Shown one piece after another: positions 34,401 to 49,400 of a DNA stretch of 64,000 bases (the first letter of the stretch is position 1; every line of letters begins with the position of its first letter). The translations under genes and the position numbers were made by a program. Location of the stretch: NCBI GenBank assembly GCA_036365455.1, contig JAWQUS010000017.1, positions 806,001 to 870,000 on the forward strand, given 5' to 3'. The DNA is from Macrosoma leucophasiata (Eukaryota; Arthropoda; Insecta; Lepidoptera; Hedylidae). Below the pieces are notes generated by a model. The model was not told where the DNA came from, ran no database searches, and worked only from the letters and a program-made list of their open reading frames with translations.

Positions 34401-37400
34401 CGAACCTATGAAAACGATCAAGAAAAGTCCCAAACTCCGGATGTGTCACTTGAATTTTCTCAGTTGAAACAAAAAACCCGATGCTTAACTTCTCAACAGT
34501 TCTTATCGATAATCTATTTATCAACCGCTATTATATCCCAGTTATCACGATGAAAATATTTTCAAAGGTCAGATATCTATATAAGCAGGCTTTCGAATCA
34601 TATCTGTCACTATTTTCAGGCGCATTTAAAAAACCAGCCAAGCGCGATATGGAGTGGTGCATGAAGGGTGCTTTTTGTAACCCTAAATGATATATAAACA
34701 TTTTGACTTGTATGACTTGGTATATAAAAAAATGGCAAAAGACGCGTTTGTGGTTTGGGAACCTCTTTTTTATTAAATCACTAGCTGATCCGACACAACT
34801 TCATATTGCCTCATAATAAAAATAATGTGTCAAGGGTTTGATAGATACAAACTATTTGTATGGAAAAATGAAATTGTAATTTTTTACGATTTCCCTTTAA
34901 TTTCTTCATATTTTATTACCTTTTAAACCTTCCCTGGACTTCCAAAAATCATTCAAAACCAAAATTAGTTAAATCGGTATAGCCGTTCTCGAGTTTTAGC
35001 GAGACTAACGAAAAGCAATTGATTTTTATATTATAGACTAGCTGTGCCCGCGACTTCGTCCACGTGAGAAAAAATATGATTGTTCAATATCTACCCGGAC
35101 GAAGTCGTGGGCGCAGCTAGTGTAAAATTAGCCTAAGTTACTCCTTATCACATCAGCTATCTGCCAGTGAAAGTCCCGTCTAAATCGGTCCAACCGTTCC
35201 CAAGATTAGCCCCGCCAAACAGACAGACAGACAGACAAAAATAGTAAAAAATGTGGTTTTGGTATATGTACTGTGTATACATACATATGCATTTAGTAAA
35301 AAGCGGTTATTTTATCGTATTACAAACAGACACTCCAATTTTATTTATTTGTATGTATAAATATAGATGTGTGAAAAATTCAACTGTCTAACTATCACTG
35401 TTTAAGGTGGCAGACGAACGTCAGGGTCCCGTTTTTCCCCGTTTGGCGTATTTAAAAACACCAACAATCAAAACCCCAAAAACAGCACCGTTGCAGTCCA
35501 AAACCATATACACCTATTTCGTTAACTTCGAACTTTTTTAATTTACATAACACGTGAGACTAATGAGAAAAAAAAAATTACAAATTTCATCAGGAAAACG
35601 TTGTATCGGCCAAGTTTCTTGGTTTTGAAGGCGGTTAATAAAATACATTACTCTGGGGTTTACCAATTAATTTTAATGTAAATATATCAAACTAGCTGTT
35701 GCCCGCGGCTTCTCCCGCGTGGATTTCGTTTTATAAATAACTAGCGGCCCGCCCCTGCTTCGCGCGGTTACAATGTTACCTACCCTCTCGTATTCGTCTT
35801 AGCGTGATGATTATAGATATAGCCTAAAGCCTTCCTCGATATATATTATAGTTTCGGCAGCGTACGCAAAATAAGTAGCTTTTCTGGTTGATTTTTTACA
35901 CCTTGTGTCTGAAAAACCCAAACGGCAACGGAGCCCTAATTTTTCCAAAATAAAATATAGCCTATGTTACTCGTGGATAATGTAGCTTTCGAAAAAAGAA
36001 AGAATTTTTATAATTGGTAGAGTAGTTTTTGAGCCTATTCATACAACCAAACAAACAAAGTTTTCCTCTTTATAATATTAGTATAGACTAAGTAGCCTAT
36101 GTTCTTTCTCAAAGTCAGCTCTATCTCTACCAAATTTCATTAAAATCGGTTCAGTCGTTTGCACGTAAAAAGGTAACAGACAGACAGACAGAGTTACTTT
36201 CGCATTTATAATATTAGTAGGGATTACGATCGGATACATTTTCATATTACGTAAAATTATACAGAGACGTCATATCGTAAATATTATGGGCTTTGAACCA
36301 AAATATTATACTTTTTTTTTTACAAAGTCGTCGATTGTCCGTAGACATTAAAATCTGTAATTATTAGGATGAAAGATAGTATATAAATAATAGAATAAGT
36401 ATGTACCTACCTACGTTTTTTTTTTTTTTTTCTTTTAAATTTGTATAGTTATTATATGTATAGGTAAAAATTTAAGTTATACGACAGACGCTTTGCTGAC
36501 GTAATTTAGGTCCTATATGTCACAAAATCGGCCCCAATGGAAGACCAGCGCCGCTCGTAAGATCGGTTTTATGCTGAATTGGGGACCTTTTTGTAACAAC
36601 CTTGATTTTGTGTTCTTAGTTTTAGTTTTTTTTTTTATATGTTATTGTTGTTGTTACAAATAAAGTTTTTCTATTCTATTCTATCTATTCTATTCTAAAG
36701 GTAAACAAAAACATCTATTACAATATTATTATAGTGTACATATAGAGCAGAAACTTTATTCAAACTAACTACCTATCCTTATTTGGTGGTAGAGTTCCAG
36801 TGTAGGAACTTGAAGGCGTGGGCACTATCGCATTACCTAATCTATCTGCCGCCAAATGGTAGTGTTCAGCACTATCGTGTGCCGGTTGTAACACGTGACA
36901 TGTTTTAGATTTGTTACAATGACAGCAATCATTTGGGAGCAGATAAATTATATAAAGTCCTATCTCCTTGTCATCAACACCGGGTCACACAATATAAATA
37001 CATGATATTAAATTATTATCAATTGACATTTATCACTAGTATGTGCTCTGGCGGGTCGTTTGAAAAACTTGTCCCTGAACTGAACTCTGGCTGCTTAGCA
37101 AAGTTTGTTCATAATGTGTGATTAAATGTGATGAAAATGTGGTGGTAGAGCTGGTGGTAACCAACAGCTCCAGTGACGGAGATCGCGGGCGTAGGCACTA
37201 CCGTATTACCTAATTTACTTGCCGCTAAATGGTAGTGTTCAGCACTATCGTGTCCCGGTCAGGTGGTAATGTACGGCCCTGTAATTTCCGGCACAGAGGC
37301 ATAACACCTTAGGCCTCTGGAGTGGTAACGCGTCTGCATTTTGACCTTGCTCTTCGTGTAAGTGTCTATAGGCTGCAGTCATCACTTAACAATAATGTGA

Positions 37401-40400
37401 ACTGCAAGCTTGTTTGCCACTTCCATTACATAAAAAAATAAGAAGCCTAAAAAATATTTAATTTCGTTTTAGAAAATACTGTGTATGATTTAATGGTTCA
37501 GTTTGTTCCAGGCGGTCAGCTCGGTATAGCAATGCAGCTCATTGGTGCTGGTTTCCTCGCGAGCATGTGGGGGTGGGAAGCCATCTTCTACACCAACGGC
37601 ACCCTCGGAGCCATCTGGACTGTCGCTTATTTGATCCTCGGGTCAGCGTCGCCTGAACAGTCAAAGCTGATATCTGAAGCTGAACTGAAATATATCCAGA
37701 AGTCCTTGGGAAGAGAAGGAGAGCAGAAGGTATGTTGAATAGAGCTACTTATTCGAGGGATATTTCAACTACTGCTTAAAAGTGTCATAGGTTACAATGG
37801 GGCAGTTATTACAGCTTTATAAGGCCCAAGTGAGGCGCCATCTGGAATATTGCTCTCATTTGTAAGCGGGCGCCCCCAAATACCAGCTTGATGTACTCCC
37901 TACAAATATGCATCATTCGTATTGTTAACGATCCAGGTCTTACTACCTCGATATCTGAACCTGCGCAGAGATAATGGGAGCCTGTGCGTATTATAAAAGA
38001 GTCCTACAGGGCTGGCAGCGCGTTGGCAACTCCCCTAGTGTTGCAAATGTTCATAGGCGACGGTGACTACTTTCCTTCACGTACACCCGTCTGCTTGTCT
38101 ATTAACCAAATGGCATAAAATGGTATGCATTATTAATCTCCAATACAGAGCTATTACAGCCTCTTACCGCTTTGATTGCATACAGCATCACGTTTGGCTT
38201 GTTTTTTTAATGGGCTTACGTAGGCAGCTCGTCTTGAATCGGCTTTTACTGGTGGTAGAGCTCCAGCTCACCAGCTCACGGGCGAAGGCACCACCGCATT
38301 ACCTAATATACTTGCCGCTAAATGTTAGTGTTCAGCACTATCGTGTTTCAGTCAGGTGCTAATGTACGGCCCTGTAATTTCCGGCACAGAGGCATAACAT
38401 CTTAGGTCTCAGATGTGGTAACGCATCTCCATTTTGACCTCTGGTCTTTGTGTAAGTGTCAATAGGCTGCAGTCATCACTTAACATCAATGTGAACTGCA
38501 TGCTTGTTTGTCACTTTCATTACATAAAAATATGTAGTTATAATAATTGATGGGTACATTAAGATTGTCGGTGGTAATATATTTATTTTATTTTATTTTC
38601 TGTCAACAGAAACACCCAACTCCATGGGGCAAGATATTCACTTGCGTACCGTTCATTGCAGCAGTGGTGGCCCATTGCGGACAGAACTGGGGTTTTTTCA
38701 CGCTCATGACAGAGATGCCCACATACATGGCCCAAGTATTAGACGTTAATTTGACCAAGGTATGTTTGAAATAAAATCTTAATGAAGAATTTTAATGAAA
38801 AGTCCATGTTTCCAGAGAGCGACACAGGGACTCCGTTTTACTTGCAAGATTGAACATTAAAATATTCATTAAAATACCCATTAGTAGTGGTTGTTTCATC
38901 GCAGGATGCTGCTTCATCTTGCGTTATTGCACTTACTACCGCCCCATTCGAATGGTTTTACTACCATTGTTCGATAACCGACCGCAATAGTGGAAAAATT
39001 ATCTATTAAAAATTATCTTATAGTGGGCGATGAGGTTATTGCGTCTCGACGCCTTTTCCCAACAAATAGTCGCTTGGTCAGAATAAGGCACCTGTGAAAA
39101 CCTGATATTTACTTGCTCCTTCTAAACCCCGATAAATCAATTTGACCAAGGCATGTTTACAATGAGATCCCAATTTCCCTTACCAGTAGAAAGGTCCTAT
39201 TAAAGACTTTAAGGGCACAAATTTGTTGGATTCTTATGCAGAAACAATTCATCATCATTATGGCAGCCGGAAGACGTCTACAAAGACCAGTGTTGTGCAT
39301 CATGTAAAGATGTGCTATTATTGCCACGCTCGGCATGCGGGTTTGCAATCGCAGTGGCGGTAGTTCTATTGTGGGACGCTGCTGTCTCCACGTTGTTACA
39401 TTTACTGTCCTCTTAGAATAGTTCGACCGACATAGTTCAACTGACTGTCTGCACCAGCAGAAGAATTTTTATCCTCTAGACTCTGTTGTGGAGTCGTCAC
39501 CATCCGATACCGAAAATAATAATGTCCTTGAGTATTTAAACATAAAACAACAATAAATTCAGCGATATTTTTTTTGTTCTTCAGAACGGCGTGCTATCAT
39601 CGCTGCCATACTTGGCTATGTTTGTACTGAGCTTCCCTATGGGTGCTATGACTGATCTCATCATTAGGAGAAATTGGATGAGTGTATCCAATACTAGAAA
39701 ATTGTTCAATTCTATAGGTAAGTTCTAATGACTCTGTATTATTATTATTGTACGTTTGCTTATCTGCATATTTTTATATAATATATGAATATTAATATGC
39801 CACGTATGGTCAGAGAGGCTATTGTCAAAAAGCATCCAAACTTCAATAGAGAGGATGGTTGGCGTTTGTCCACGAGTTGGGAACCCATTAAATCCAAATT
39901 ACCACCACATACGGTTAGTAATTTTTGCGTGAATCCGGACCATTATTCCAGACGTCTCAGAAACAGATGGCGCTAGCATGATATGGCAACGTAGTTTCAT
40001 AATTTCTCAATAGATGGCACCACTAGTAAGAAGACTCCTAGAAGAAATAAAAGAAAAAAGGCAAGGAATGTTGCGTAAGAAAGTTTTGTTCCATCAAGAC
40101 AATGCACGTGTTCACACTTCGGTTGAAACAATGTCTGTAATCCATGATTGTGGCTACGAATTTCTGCCCCACCCACCTTATTCGCTGGATCTAGCCCCCT
40201 CAGATTATCATTTATTTCCAAATTTAAAAAAACATTTGGGTGGTTCGAAATTTTTGATCAAAGATGAGGTGATAGTCGCAGTAAACGTGTTTTTCGCCGA
40301 CCTTCCGGAATCTTTTTTTTTCGAGGGGATAAACAAGTTGCAGTTCAGGTGGAAGAAGTGTGTTGAGCTAGATGGAGACTATGTCGAAAAATAAAAATAG

Positions 40401-43400
40401 ATTTAGACCACTTTTCTTTCATTTTCTTGGTCGGGCTTCGAACTTTTGGATCCACCCTTATTTACAATTTCATTTTAATTATTATTAATTGTATAGAATT
40501 TTTTTAACCTTTACAATAATATTATTAAAATAATTTTGTCAAAAATTCAATCAAATTTGTAATTATTAATGTAATTCAATTCATGTAATTAAAATTGTAA
40601 ATGAAATAACAATTATTAAATATGTCTTTGTATGTATAAAGGATGTCTCTCGCACGCATTACTCAATTGCAATGCCTTAACAAGGTGCATGTACCTAACC
40701 GCTAATGTTATCTTATTATCTTTAAGCTGTACATGTTAGCATGAATAAATAAATAAATAAAATAAAAATATTGTATACGCGAGATTCCGCGAGAAAGTCC
40801 GCAAATTTAAGTTCCACAAAGTATGAAGCTCGCTAAAACGTTATACGATATTTTAATCACTGTCTGATAGTTAATCTAGGACTATGAGAATTCAGAAACC
40901 AAAGTGCAATCACGTCATTATGTGGCAGAGAAATACTTAGATCTAAATATTATAACACTATTAGTATGCTACAATTGCTGGATTTGAACAACGAACCTGA
41001 TCTGAGGATAACAGTCTGGCCGCTTTACTACAAGGCTACCAAAACCTAGGGATTCTAAACGCATAAACTCGTTATAGATTTACCTCTCCTCGATCCGATA
41101 CAGTTTACAATATATACGAGTAATTAAATAGTAATGAGTAATATTTTCAGGTCTCTGGGGTCCAGCTATATTCCTGATCGGTCTGTCCTATTCACCTGAA
41201 AGTAACATGGCCTTCGCTGTGATCATGCTCACTCTCTCAGTGGGAGTCAACGCTGGCCAGTACACCGGATTTATGGTGAGAAATTTTTATTGTAAGTAGT
41301 AGGGAACTTATGATATATTTTCGAGAATATATCCACGTTACATAATAGGTTAGGATCCCACTGCAGAATTATTTCGTTCATCCAGATATGCTACAAACCT
41401 GATTATCATCATCATCATCATATCAGCCATAGGACGTCCACTGCTGAACATAGGCCTCCCCCAATTACCTCTATGCTGACCAATCGAAAGCGACGTGCAT
41501 CCAGCGGGTACCTGCAGCCTTCACTAACATGGCTAAATCACAATCTTCTTACCCTCAATATCGACAAAACCAAATATCTTCAATTTCAATTACCACACAC
41601 CCCCGCTTTACCTGACTCTGCTCCTATAACCGCTCATTACTGTTCAAATATAAATGAACCGTGCACCTGCCAGTGTCTAACTAGACCAACTCAAATTAAA
41701 TACCTCGGAGTAGATGATCATCTGGATTGGCGACAGCAAATTGAAACAATTACTGGACGAGTTAGAAGACTTCAATATGTTTTTAAAAACTTGCGACAAT
41801 AGCACAAAGGTCAGTTCTTAAGGTCATGCATCATAAACCTCGACTATTTTCTAATCAAAAACTGTATAAAGAATGCAAAATATTAACACTTAGGCAATTA
41901 TACATACTTCGTGCAATTCTTCGGCGACATAGAGACATTCCAGCTGATGTTATCACTAAAGCTAAAGATACAAGGCGTATTGCAATGATTCTCCATTCAA
42001 CCCAATGTAGAACATCTTTTGCTGCACGACAATATGACGTTACAAGTAGTCGATTATATACCAAAATTAATAAAATTGTAAAAATGTATGATTTAAATAA
42101 ATTCGAAGTTGGTTTTGCATTGAGCAATTGGTTACAATCTCTCTCGTATGAAAATACTGAAAAACTTATTGAAACAAATATGTAGAGTAGGTACTGTAAA
42201 ATATCAGAGAATTACATATTCTCATATTCTAATTTGTTTTTAGTATATTTCATTTCTAATTTGTTATTACTAGATTAAGTTAATTTGTAGGTAAGCTTAA
42301 TTATATTAAATTTAATAATTTAGATACGCCTCACACTTTCACTGACGCTAGCATATATTTAAACTATTGTTTTCGACCTAATAGAGCAATGAATCCTAAA
42401 ATACGAGGATGACTCAGTTTAGGATTCAATGCGTACTCTTATCTAAGATATTGTACATAACAATGTTTATTTTTACAGTGAAATAAATATGTCTTTACCT
42501 TTATTGCATGCTTATAATACCTATTAAGCTACTCTTCTATTGTTCTGATTGTTTGTACTTTTATGCCAATAAATTATTCTTATATTCTTCTTATTCTTAT
42601 TCTTCACTAGGTCGTCGGTCCATCTTGCAGGTGGACGCCCTACGCTGCGTTTGCCGATACGTGGTCTTCACTCGAGAACCTTTCTGCCCCAGCGGCTATC
42701 GGTTCTCCGAGCTATGTGCCCTGCCCATTGCCACTTCAGCTTGGAGATCTGCTTGGCTATGTCAGCGACTTTTTCTTGTTCGCCTACGGATCTCCTCATT
42801 TCTGATTCGATCCAGTAGGGAAACGCCGAGCATAGCCCTCTCCATAGACCGCTGAGTGTCTTGGAGCTTTTGTACGAGACCCATAGAGAGACCACGTCTC
42901 GGCACCGTAGGTCATCACCAGTAAAACGCACTGGATGTTTGACGAAAACAAACATCTTGCAGTCCTTCCTAAACCTGATCATAAATATGCGTAAAAAATA
43001 GGTTAGCAGCATATCTGGATGAACGAAATGATTCTGCAATAGGCTCCTAGCCTATAATCATTTATTTGCCACTGACTGCTGATAGTGTTCAATGCTCATT
43101 GATTCACGTCATCCTGTCACACAGTATAAAATAGATGGTATAAAGTTAAGACGTGTTCCGGTCAGGTGGTCAGGTGGTACGGACCTGTAATTACCGGCAC
43201 AGAGGCATAACACCTTAGGCCTCAGGAATGGCGACTTATCTGCATTTTGACCTCTGGTCATTGTGTCGGTGTCTATAGGCCGTAGTCATCACTTAACATC
43301 AATGTGAACTGCATGCTTATTTGCCACTTCCATTACATAAAAAAAAGTTTTTGATGAAAGTCATATTGTGTCATATTGTGTTAACTTTTTCGTCATTCCC

Positions 43401-46400
43401 CCACTTGACTTTAATACAATAACCCCCAGATTCATAAACGTACATTAGATACGTTTTAGCTGTAGAATGCTTTATCTTTGTCAGTTGCATTGTCAAATGT
43501 GCAGGATAGATAAAGACAAAGGAGAGATTAGCAACACTTTAGCTAAAATACGTATAAGAATAAGGGGGTTAAAGTCTCAACAATCACATCAAGTCTTTTT
43601 TTTAATTTTTACAATGATATTCTCTTTCTCACAAATGGTATTTGATTGTGTATTTCGTATACGGTCAGCGCATTTTTTGGAAATAAACTTATATTTTACC
43701 ACATTTATTGGTTCTTGTAGCATATTATTATTGGGGATTCTTTTCCAGCAGTGGACATCGTTATACTCGTACTAAAATGATTAAACATAATTATAAAAAT
43801 AAGACATGGTAAATTCAGTCCCTGAAACTATACACGTTTGCAACTTACCTGATATAAATAAAAACTCGGCCAAATATTTCTACAAATTCTATTTTGCTGG
43901 ACCTAACGTTTTTTATTCATACCAACAAAACAATTCGATCAAGCATAAAACGTTTTGGTTCATAAAAAATACATTTCAATACATAGGTTAACCTTTTGCG
44001 TATTGAAAGCAATTCCCAGTTAAGGGTGTGGGTTTACATGAATAAAAAAACCTGTGCTTACATGTTGGCCAAAGAAATTTACTTTCTTCGTTTTCATTTA
44101 CTTTCATAAGTGTACTTCAAGAGTCGAATATGAAAAAATAACAAGTCCTAAGGTATATTTGAGATTCCTTTATTTTTTGTCTCGAATGGACGATATCGCT
44201 TTTTAGATTATTCAACTTTCCAAGCTAGATGTCAAGCCTTTTTCTTCTGAAGTTTTGACTTCTATGTGCTCTTAATGCCGGCCAGGCCACGCGGCCAGGT
44301 AGCCTAAATGTACGGGGCAACATGCGCCCAAATGGCGGCATATTGGGTCGCGAATTTCGCGATGTATTTGTTGGTCGTGCAGCCAAAACGTGGCCGCCAA
44401 CGACTAGCCGCATAATGCGTGCACTTCCATATAATATATCTTGGATGAATTAATTGGCCGCGCGACCTGGCTGCCTAAATATGCGGGGGCACTTAGGGCT
44501 CTTTTACAAATACAATATTAGTGAGGTACCGTTCTGCTTACGTGATGCCCCCGTGGCGTGGTTGCGTCGCTTCATGTGGATGATAAATGAATACTGCAGC
44601 CTATAAACATCTACACAAATATCAGAAATCAAAATGCAGATGCATTACCACCGCTGAAGCCTAAGTTGTTTTGCTTATAAATTAAACAAATTAACATCTT
44701 ACCAAAACACTACTAATTGTCGTCAGATAAATTACTGGATGCAACGGTGCCTACGCTTGCTTCATCAAAGAAATGTATTACCAGTATTAAATAAAGTACT
44801 TATCAGAAATGACTTTGGCATGGCACTGTTCGTTTCTGTACGTGCTAATTGAGGAACGGACTTTTTTGTGAGGTGTTCCCCGGCGTGAGTGCTACAATAT
44901 GGGGTTCTTCACAACGGGCGTTAGAAGAGTCTTTCACGGCTGCCAGCGAGTTGGCAACTCCCCTGGTTTGCAAATTTTCATATGCGATAATGACCACTTG
45001 CCATGAGGTGGACCGTCAGAACGATTCTCAACTTTTTGATATAAAAATATGTACCTATTATTCTCAGCTGGTGTCAATAGATGTGGCGCCCAACTTCAGC
45101 GCCTCTCTGATGGGTATCTCAAATTTCTTCGCAAACATCATCTCCATCATCGCGCCGCTCGTCTGTGGACTCATCATTCAGGATGAGGTTTGTATTATTA
45201 TTTTTTTATTTAATTAAATTAGTAGGTAAGTAGTTGTGTATAGTTTACTGAAGTTAACATGGTAGGTTTCTTAATCGTTAAATGCACTAAATGAGACGGT
45301 AAAAACGCACAGAAACGTTTAAAATAATGATATACTGTTATATGTTAAACATTAAATTTACTTTCGGCTTTAATTTGGCTTCTGGATTTTTCGCAATAAC
45401 GTATGTGATTGAATATTTTAAAGAAAAATATAAATAAATATTTGACTTTAGGTGGAACTTGAACCGAGCGACCATTGGGATTACCTACAAGTCCAGCCAT
45501 TCTCCCAACTGAGTTATCGGTAACTATAGACCGACCGTTTAACTCGCGTATCGCCTGCGCGGTACTAGGGGAGCGGGGGCGGGTAACGCTACACATGGAC
45601 TCAATAATCCAAATACTCATCTCGTGATTTATTGTTGGAAAAGTATAAAATATGATTATATACAAACTTGTGTGTATTTTTTAAGTAAAAAAAACTTATA
45701 ATTTTTCTAATATTTTAATAAAAGCTTCTAAGGTACGAAATAATTAAATAACAATAACTCCTTTCACGAATCGTAACCACAGATAAAAGTTATGTAGGAT
45801 TAGGACTATTCATCAATGGTATAGGTACATATCGCTTGAATCATCTTCACTGTCTGAGCAGCTTGAGGAGTCAGAATCTTGCAAATTAATAATAAAGCTG
45901 TCCATCTCTTCATCTTCTCTCAAGTTATCGTCTTGAAGATACTCCGCAGACTAGAATATTGTTTTCTGGCTTTAAAAAAGGAATAAACGTTGTACGCTAT
46001 TCAAATTTTTTTTTGGTGAAACAGGAAAAGTGATTCATTTTGAGATTAATCTTGGTAAGTTTTTACCTTGTGCGTCAATGTCAAAGCGTCTGTTGCAAAA
46101 ATACGAACTGCACGCTGCGAGCACCGACAGCGTACTGCCGCGCTTTGACGTGGCTCTCTGCTCCGCGCACCCCTTTTACCCACTCGGTGACATCTCCCCC
46201 CGCTCTCTTTGTACCCCGCAGGCGATACGCGAGTTAAACGGTCGGCCTATAGTCCACACCTGATTGTCAATTTTTTCCTGCATATTTATTACATTGCCTT
46301 GGGGTGACAGTAGTGACATCTATTGCTAACGATGCTAGTTAAGAGAGAGGCTAGACTAGAGATCCTAGTGGTCGCGGGTTCACGTCCCGCATGATGTCAA

Positions 46401-49400
46401 TTTTTTTTTAAATATTTAACTCGCATGTGTATATGCGAATAGCCTAAATTAAATAGATAAGGATAATATCCTTTTGTTAAATCATTTTTATTTATCCCTA
46501 CTAATATTATTAATGCGAAAGTAACTCTGTCTGTCTGCCTGTTACCGTTTCACGTCCAAACGACTGAACCGATTTTAATGAAATTTGCTACAGAGATAGA
46601 GTTAACCTTGAGAAAGAACATAGGCTACTTTTTAAACGACATACACGCGGACGAAGCCGCTGGCAACAGCTAGTATTATATATTTTTGATCAAACAGTCT
46701 ATAAATAAACTTACTTGCTGCTTTCACATGACATACAAGTCTAGACTAAGAACTTTCAAGTTATCCTAAAGTCCCCTATAACTATCAGAAAGCCAAAGTT
46801 AGTGTGCCTACGCGAACTACCAACAGTCGATCATTTCAACAGCTTTCAAACACTGAAATTTGAAACGTTAGCAACCAAAAGCCTTTGAAACAGTACATTC
46901 CATTTCCAAAATTGAAATTAGTTTGAATACGGAGAATCAAATGTGTATTGGTATTGCGAGCTATTAATAAACTTGTAATTAACTGATGAAGATGGTTTCG
47001 GTTAGTTTCATTGATTGGATTGAATTTTCAGCTGATGTTTGCATTTATAGGTGGTTTATAAGCAATTCACTTACATATGTATAGTGTACATAGTTTGCAG
47101 TTTTTTTATGTTTTGGAAGTGGCAAACAAGCCACAAAGACCAAGGTCAAAATGCAGATGCATTACCACTCCTGAGGCCTAAGGTTTTATGCCTCTGTGCC
47201 GGAAATTACAGGGCCGTACATTACCACCTGACCGGAACACGACTGAACTTTATACCACCTATTTTTTACTGTGTGACAGGATGACGTGAATCAATGAGCA
47301 TTGAACACTATCAGCAGTCAGTGGCAAATAAATGATTATAGGCTAGGAGCCTATTGCAGAATCATTTCGTTCATCCAGATATGCTGCTAACCTATTTTAA
47401 CCTAACCGGAACACGATAGTGCTGAACACTACCATTTAGTGGCAAGTTTATAGGTAATGCGGTGGTGCCTACGCCTGCGAGCTCCGTCACTGGAGCTCTA
47501 CCACCAGTAAAAGTTTAGTCCTCCATTACGGATTTAAAAGTTTTGTGTAATTTCCAACCTCAATGTGACCAAATTTTGCTGTTTTAGGGAAGACCGGGTC
47601 ATAATTTTGTACGGCTCTGTAATTGCCGGCACAGAGGCATAACACCTAATACCTCAGGAGTGGCAGCGCATCTGCATTTTGACGTCTGGTCATTGTGTGG
47701 GTGTCTATAGGCTGCAGTCATCACTTAACATCAATGTGAACTGCACGCTTGTTTGCCACCTTTATTACTTAAAAAAATAAAAATAATTGTAGGATAGCTA
47801 AGGAAGAATTGGACTGGCTTGAAAACAAAAATGGATTGAGAAATCAGTTTTCTTACGTTTATTAAGGGTATTATGTTGTACAAATTGGACCTATGATAGA
47901 CTATAAAAATTCAATAATCAATCTTAAAGTTTTTCATTAGTCTCAATTTTTTTTGTATGTTTATTTCAGGTTTCTAGTTATTTAATCCGTTTAATTAAAT
48001 GATTGATTTGAATTAGATTTAGGCATCTTCTTTGCCTTTTGAGACCGACAAATCAGCTCATTTTTGTATAGTGAAGACCGATTTTATCCCATACGGTTCT
48101 TCCCAAAAGCACAACACACACATATTGATACCTCACTACACACACAAGTTTGAACCACCGGTAATGACACTATGATAATGCAGTAATTATTAAATTATGT
48201 TTACACTGAGCTATACGTATCCAAAGTGGTCCTTACCTAAAACTTATTAAACTCATGAGGTGAATACTTTTATAGACGCAAAATGAAGATCAAAACTCTG
48301 TAAAATATATATATTTCTGCTAACTTGATAATGAGTGTGCATGCACTGACAAGTGTGTGTTTCTATATTGATCGTATTGGTCGCAAACTACGAATGGCGG
48401 GCGAGCGGGAAATTCAAATTTGTTTCGGAAATTATAGTACCCCCTACCATTGTTTCGTTAAAATGTATCATTTAGATATTACCAGTATGTTTCTAAGAAT
48501 GCCTTCGTTGCTTAATGTAAACAACCCACCTAAGGTTTGGTTAAGTAAATATTTAGCTTGGTTCTTAAAATATCGGGTATTGGTTTCACAAAACCACACT
48601 AATGCTTTGCCGATATCAGCCTAAGACCAAATTTTAATGTTATTTTCCAACATCTATTTATTTTTATATATATAAATTACGCGTTACGGTGTTTGTCCGC
48701 GATGGACTCCTAAACTACTTCACTGATTTTAATCAAACTTGCACACCGTATGCGGTTTGATCCAACTTAAGAGATAGGATAGTATATCTTAATTTATAAT
48801 CGCAATAATGTTAACACTTTTACGACGTAATAAATATCAACATCTGTTTTTCAGACAGACCCATCGGAATGGCGTAAAGTGTTTTTCTTGGCTTCTGCAG
48901 TATACTTCTTCACCAATCTGTTCTTCGTTCTTTTCACCACATCTGATAGGCAAGCGTGGAATGACCCAGAAGATAACGATGCTGGTAAGAGCTTCAATAT
49001 CTTTAAGTTTAACAGGTGGTTAGGTGTATGGAAGACCTAAGAAGATAACTAATTACAGTATTATGAATGAGCAACCACATATTATGACGTAGAACATGTA
49101 TACGTATGTATTTGGAACTCGCCGCATCTATTGGGACACCATACTTGGAATTATTACTAAAAAAATCTCATATCATTTTCTTTGCAACAAGGCAGTAGTG
49201 ACTTACTTAGTGGAGTGGCTAGCGCAACAATAAATTTAGTCCGCAGGACTACTACAGCAGTGAATGAATTTAAATAGCTGATGCGGGATATTATTTTTTA
49301 GACTATAAACTACTACTTAAACTGCCTCAGTAGCGTAGTGGTAGCAGGGCACTACTATTACGCTGGAGGTCCTGGGTTCGATTCCCGGGTCGGGGACTAG

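Noticed and set aside
1690..39510. Copies of the same LINE fragment and of R11 lie in introns 5 and 6 of both transporter genes, suggesting inheritance from the duplicated ancestor.
   Set aside because: They have opposite orientation relative to the two genes and different positions within the introns, so independent insertion is more likely.
40014..40394. Domesticated transposase gene.
   Set aside because: Amino half and first catalytic residue are missing and no promoter or splice context is visible; a truncated TE is simpler.
45450..45530. Genuine tRNA-Tyr gene on the minus strand.
   Set aside because: The D-arm and B box resemble a tRNA but the anticodon stem and acceptor stem do not pair properly.
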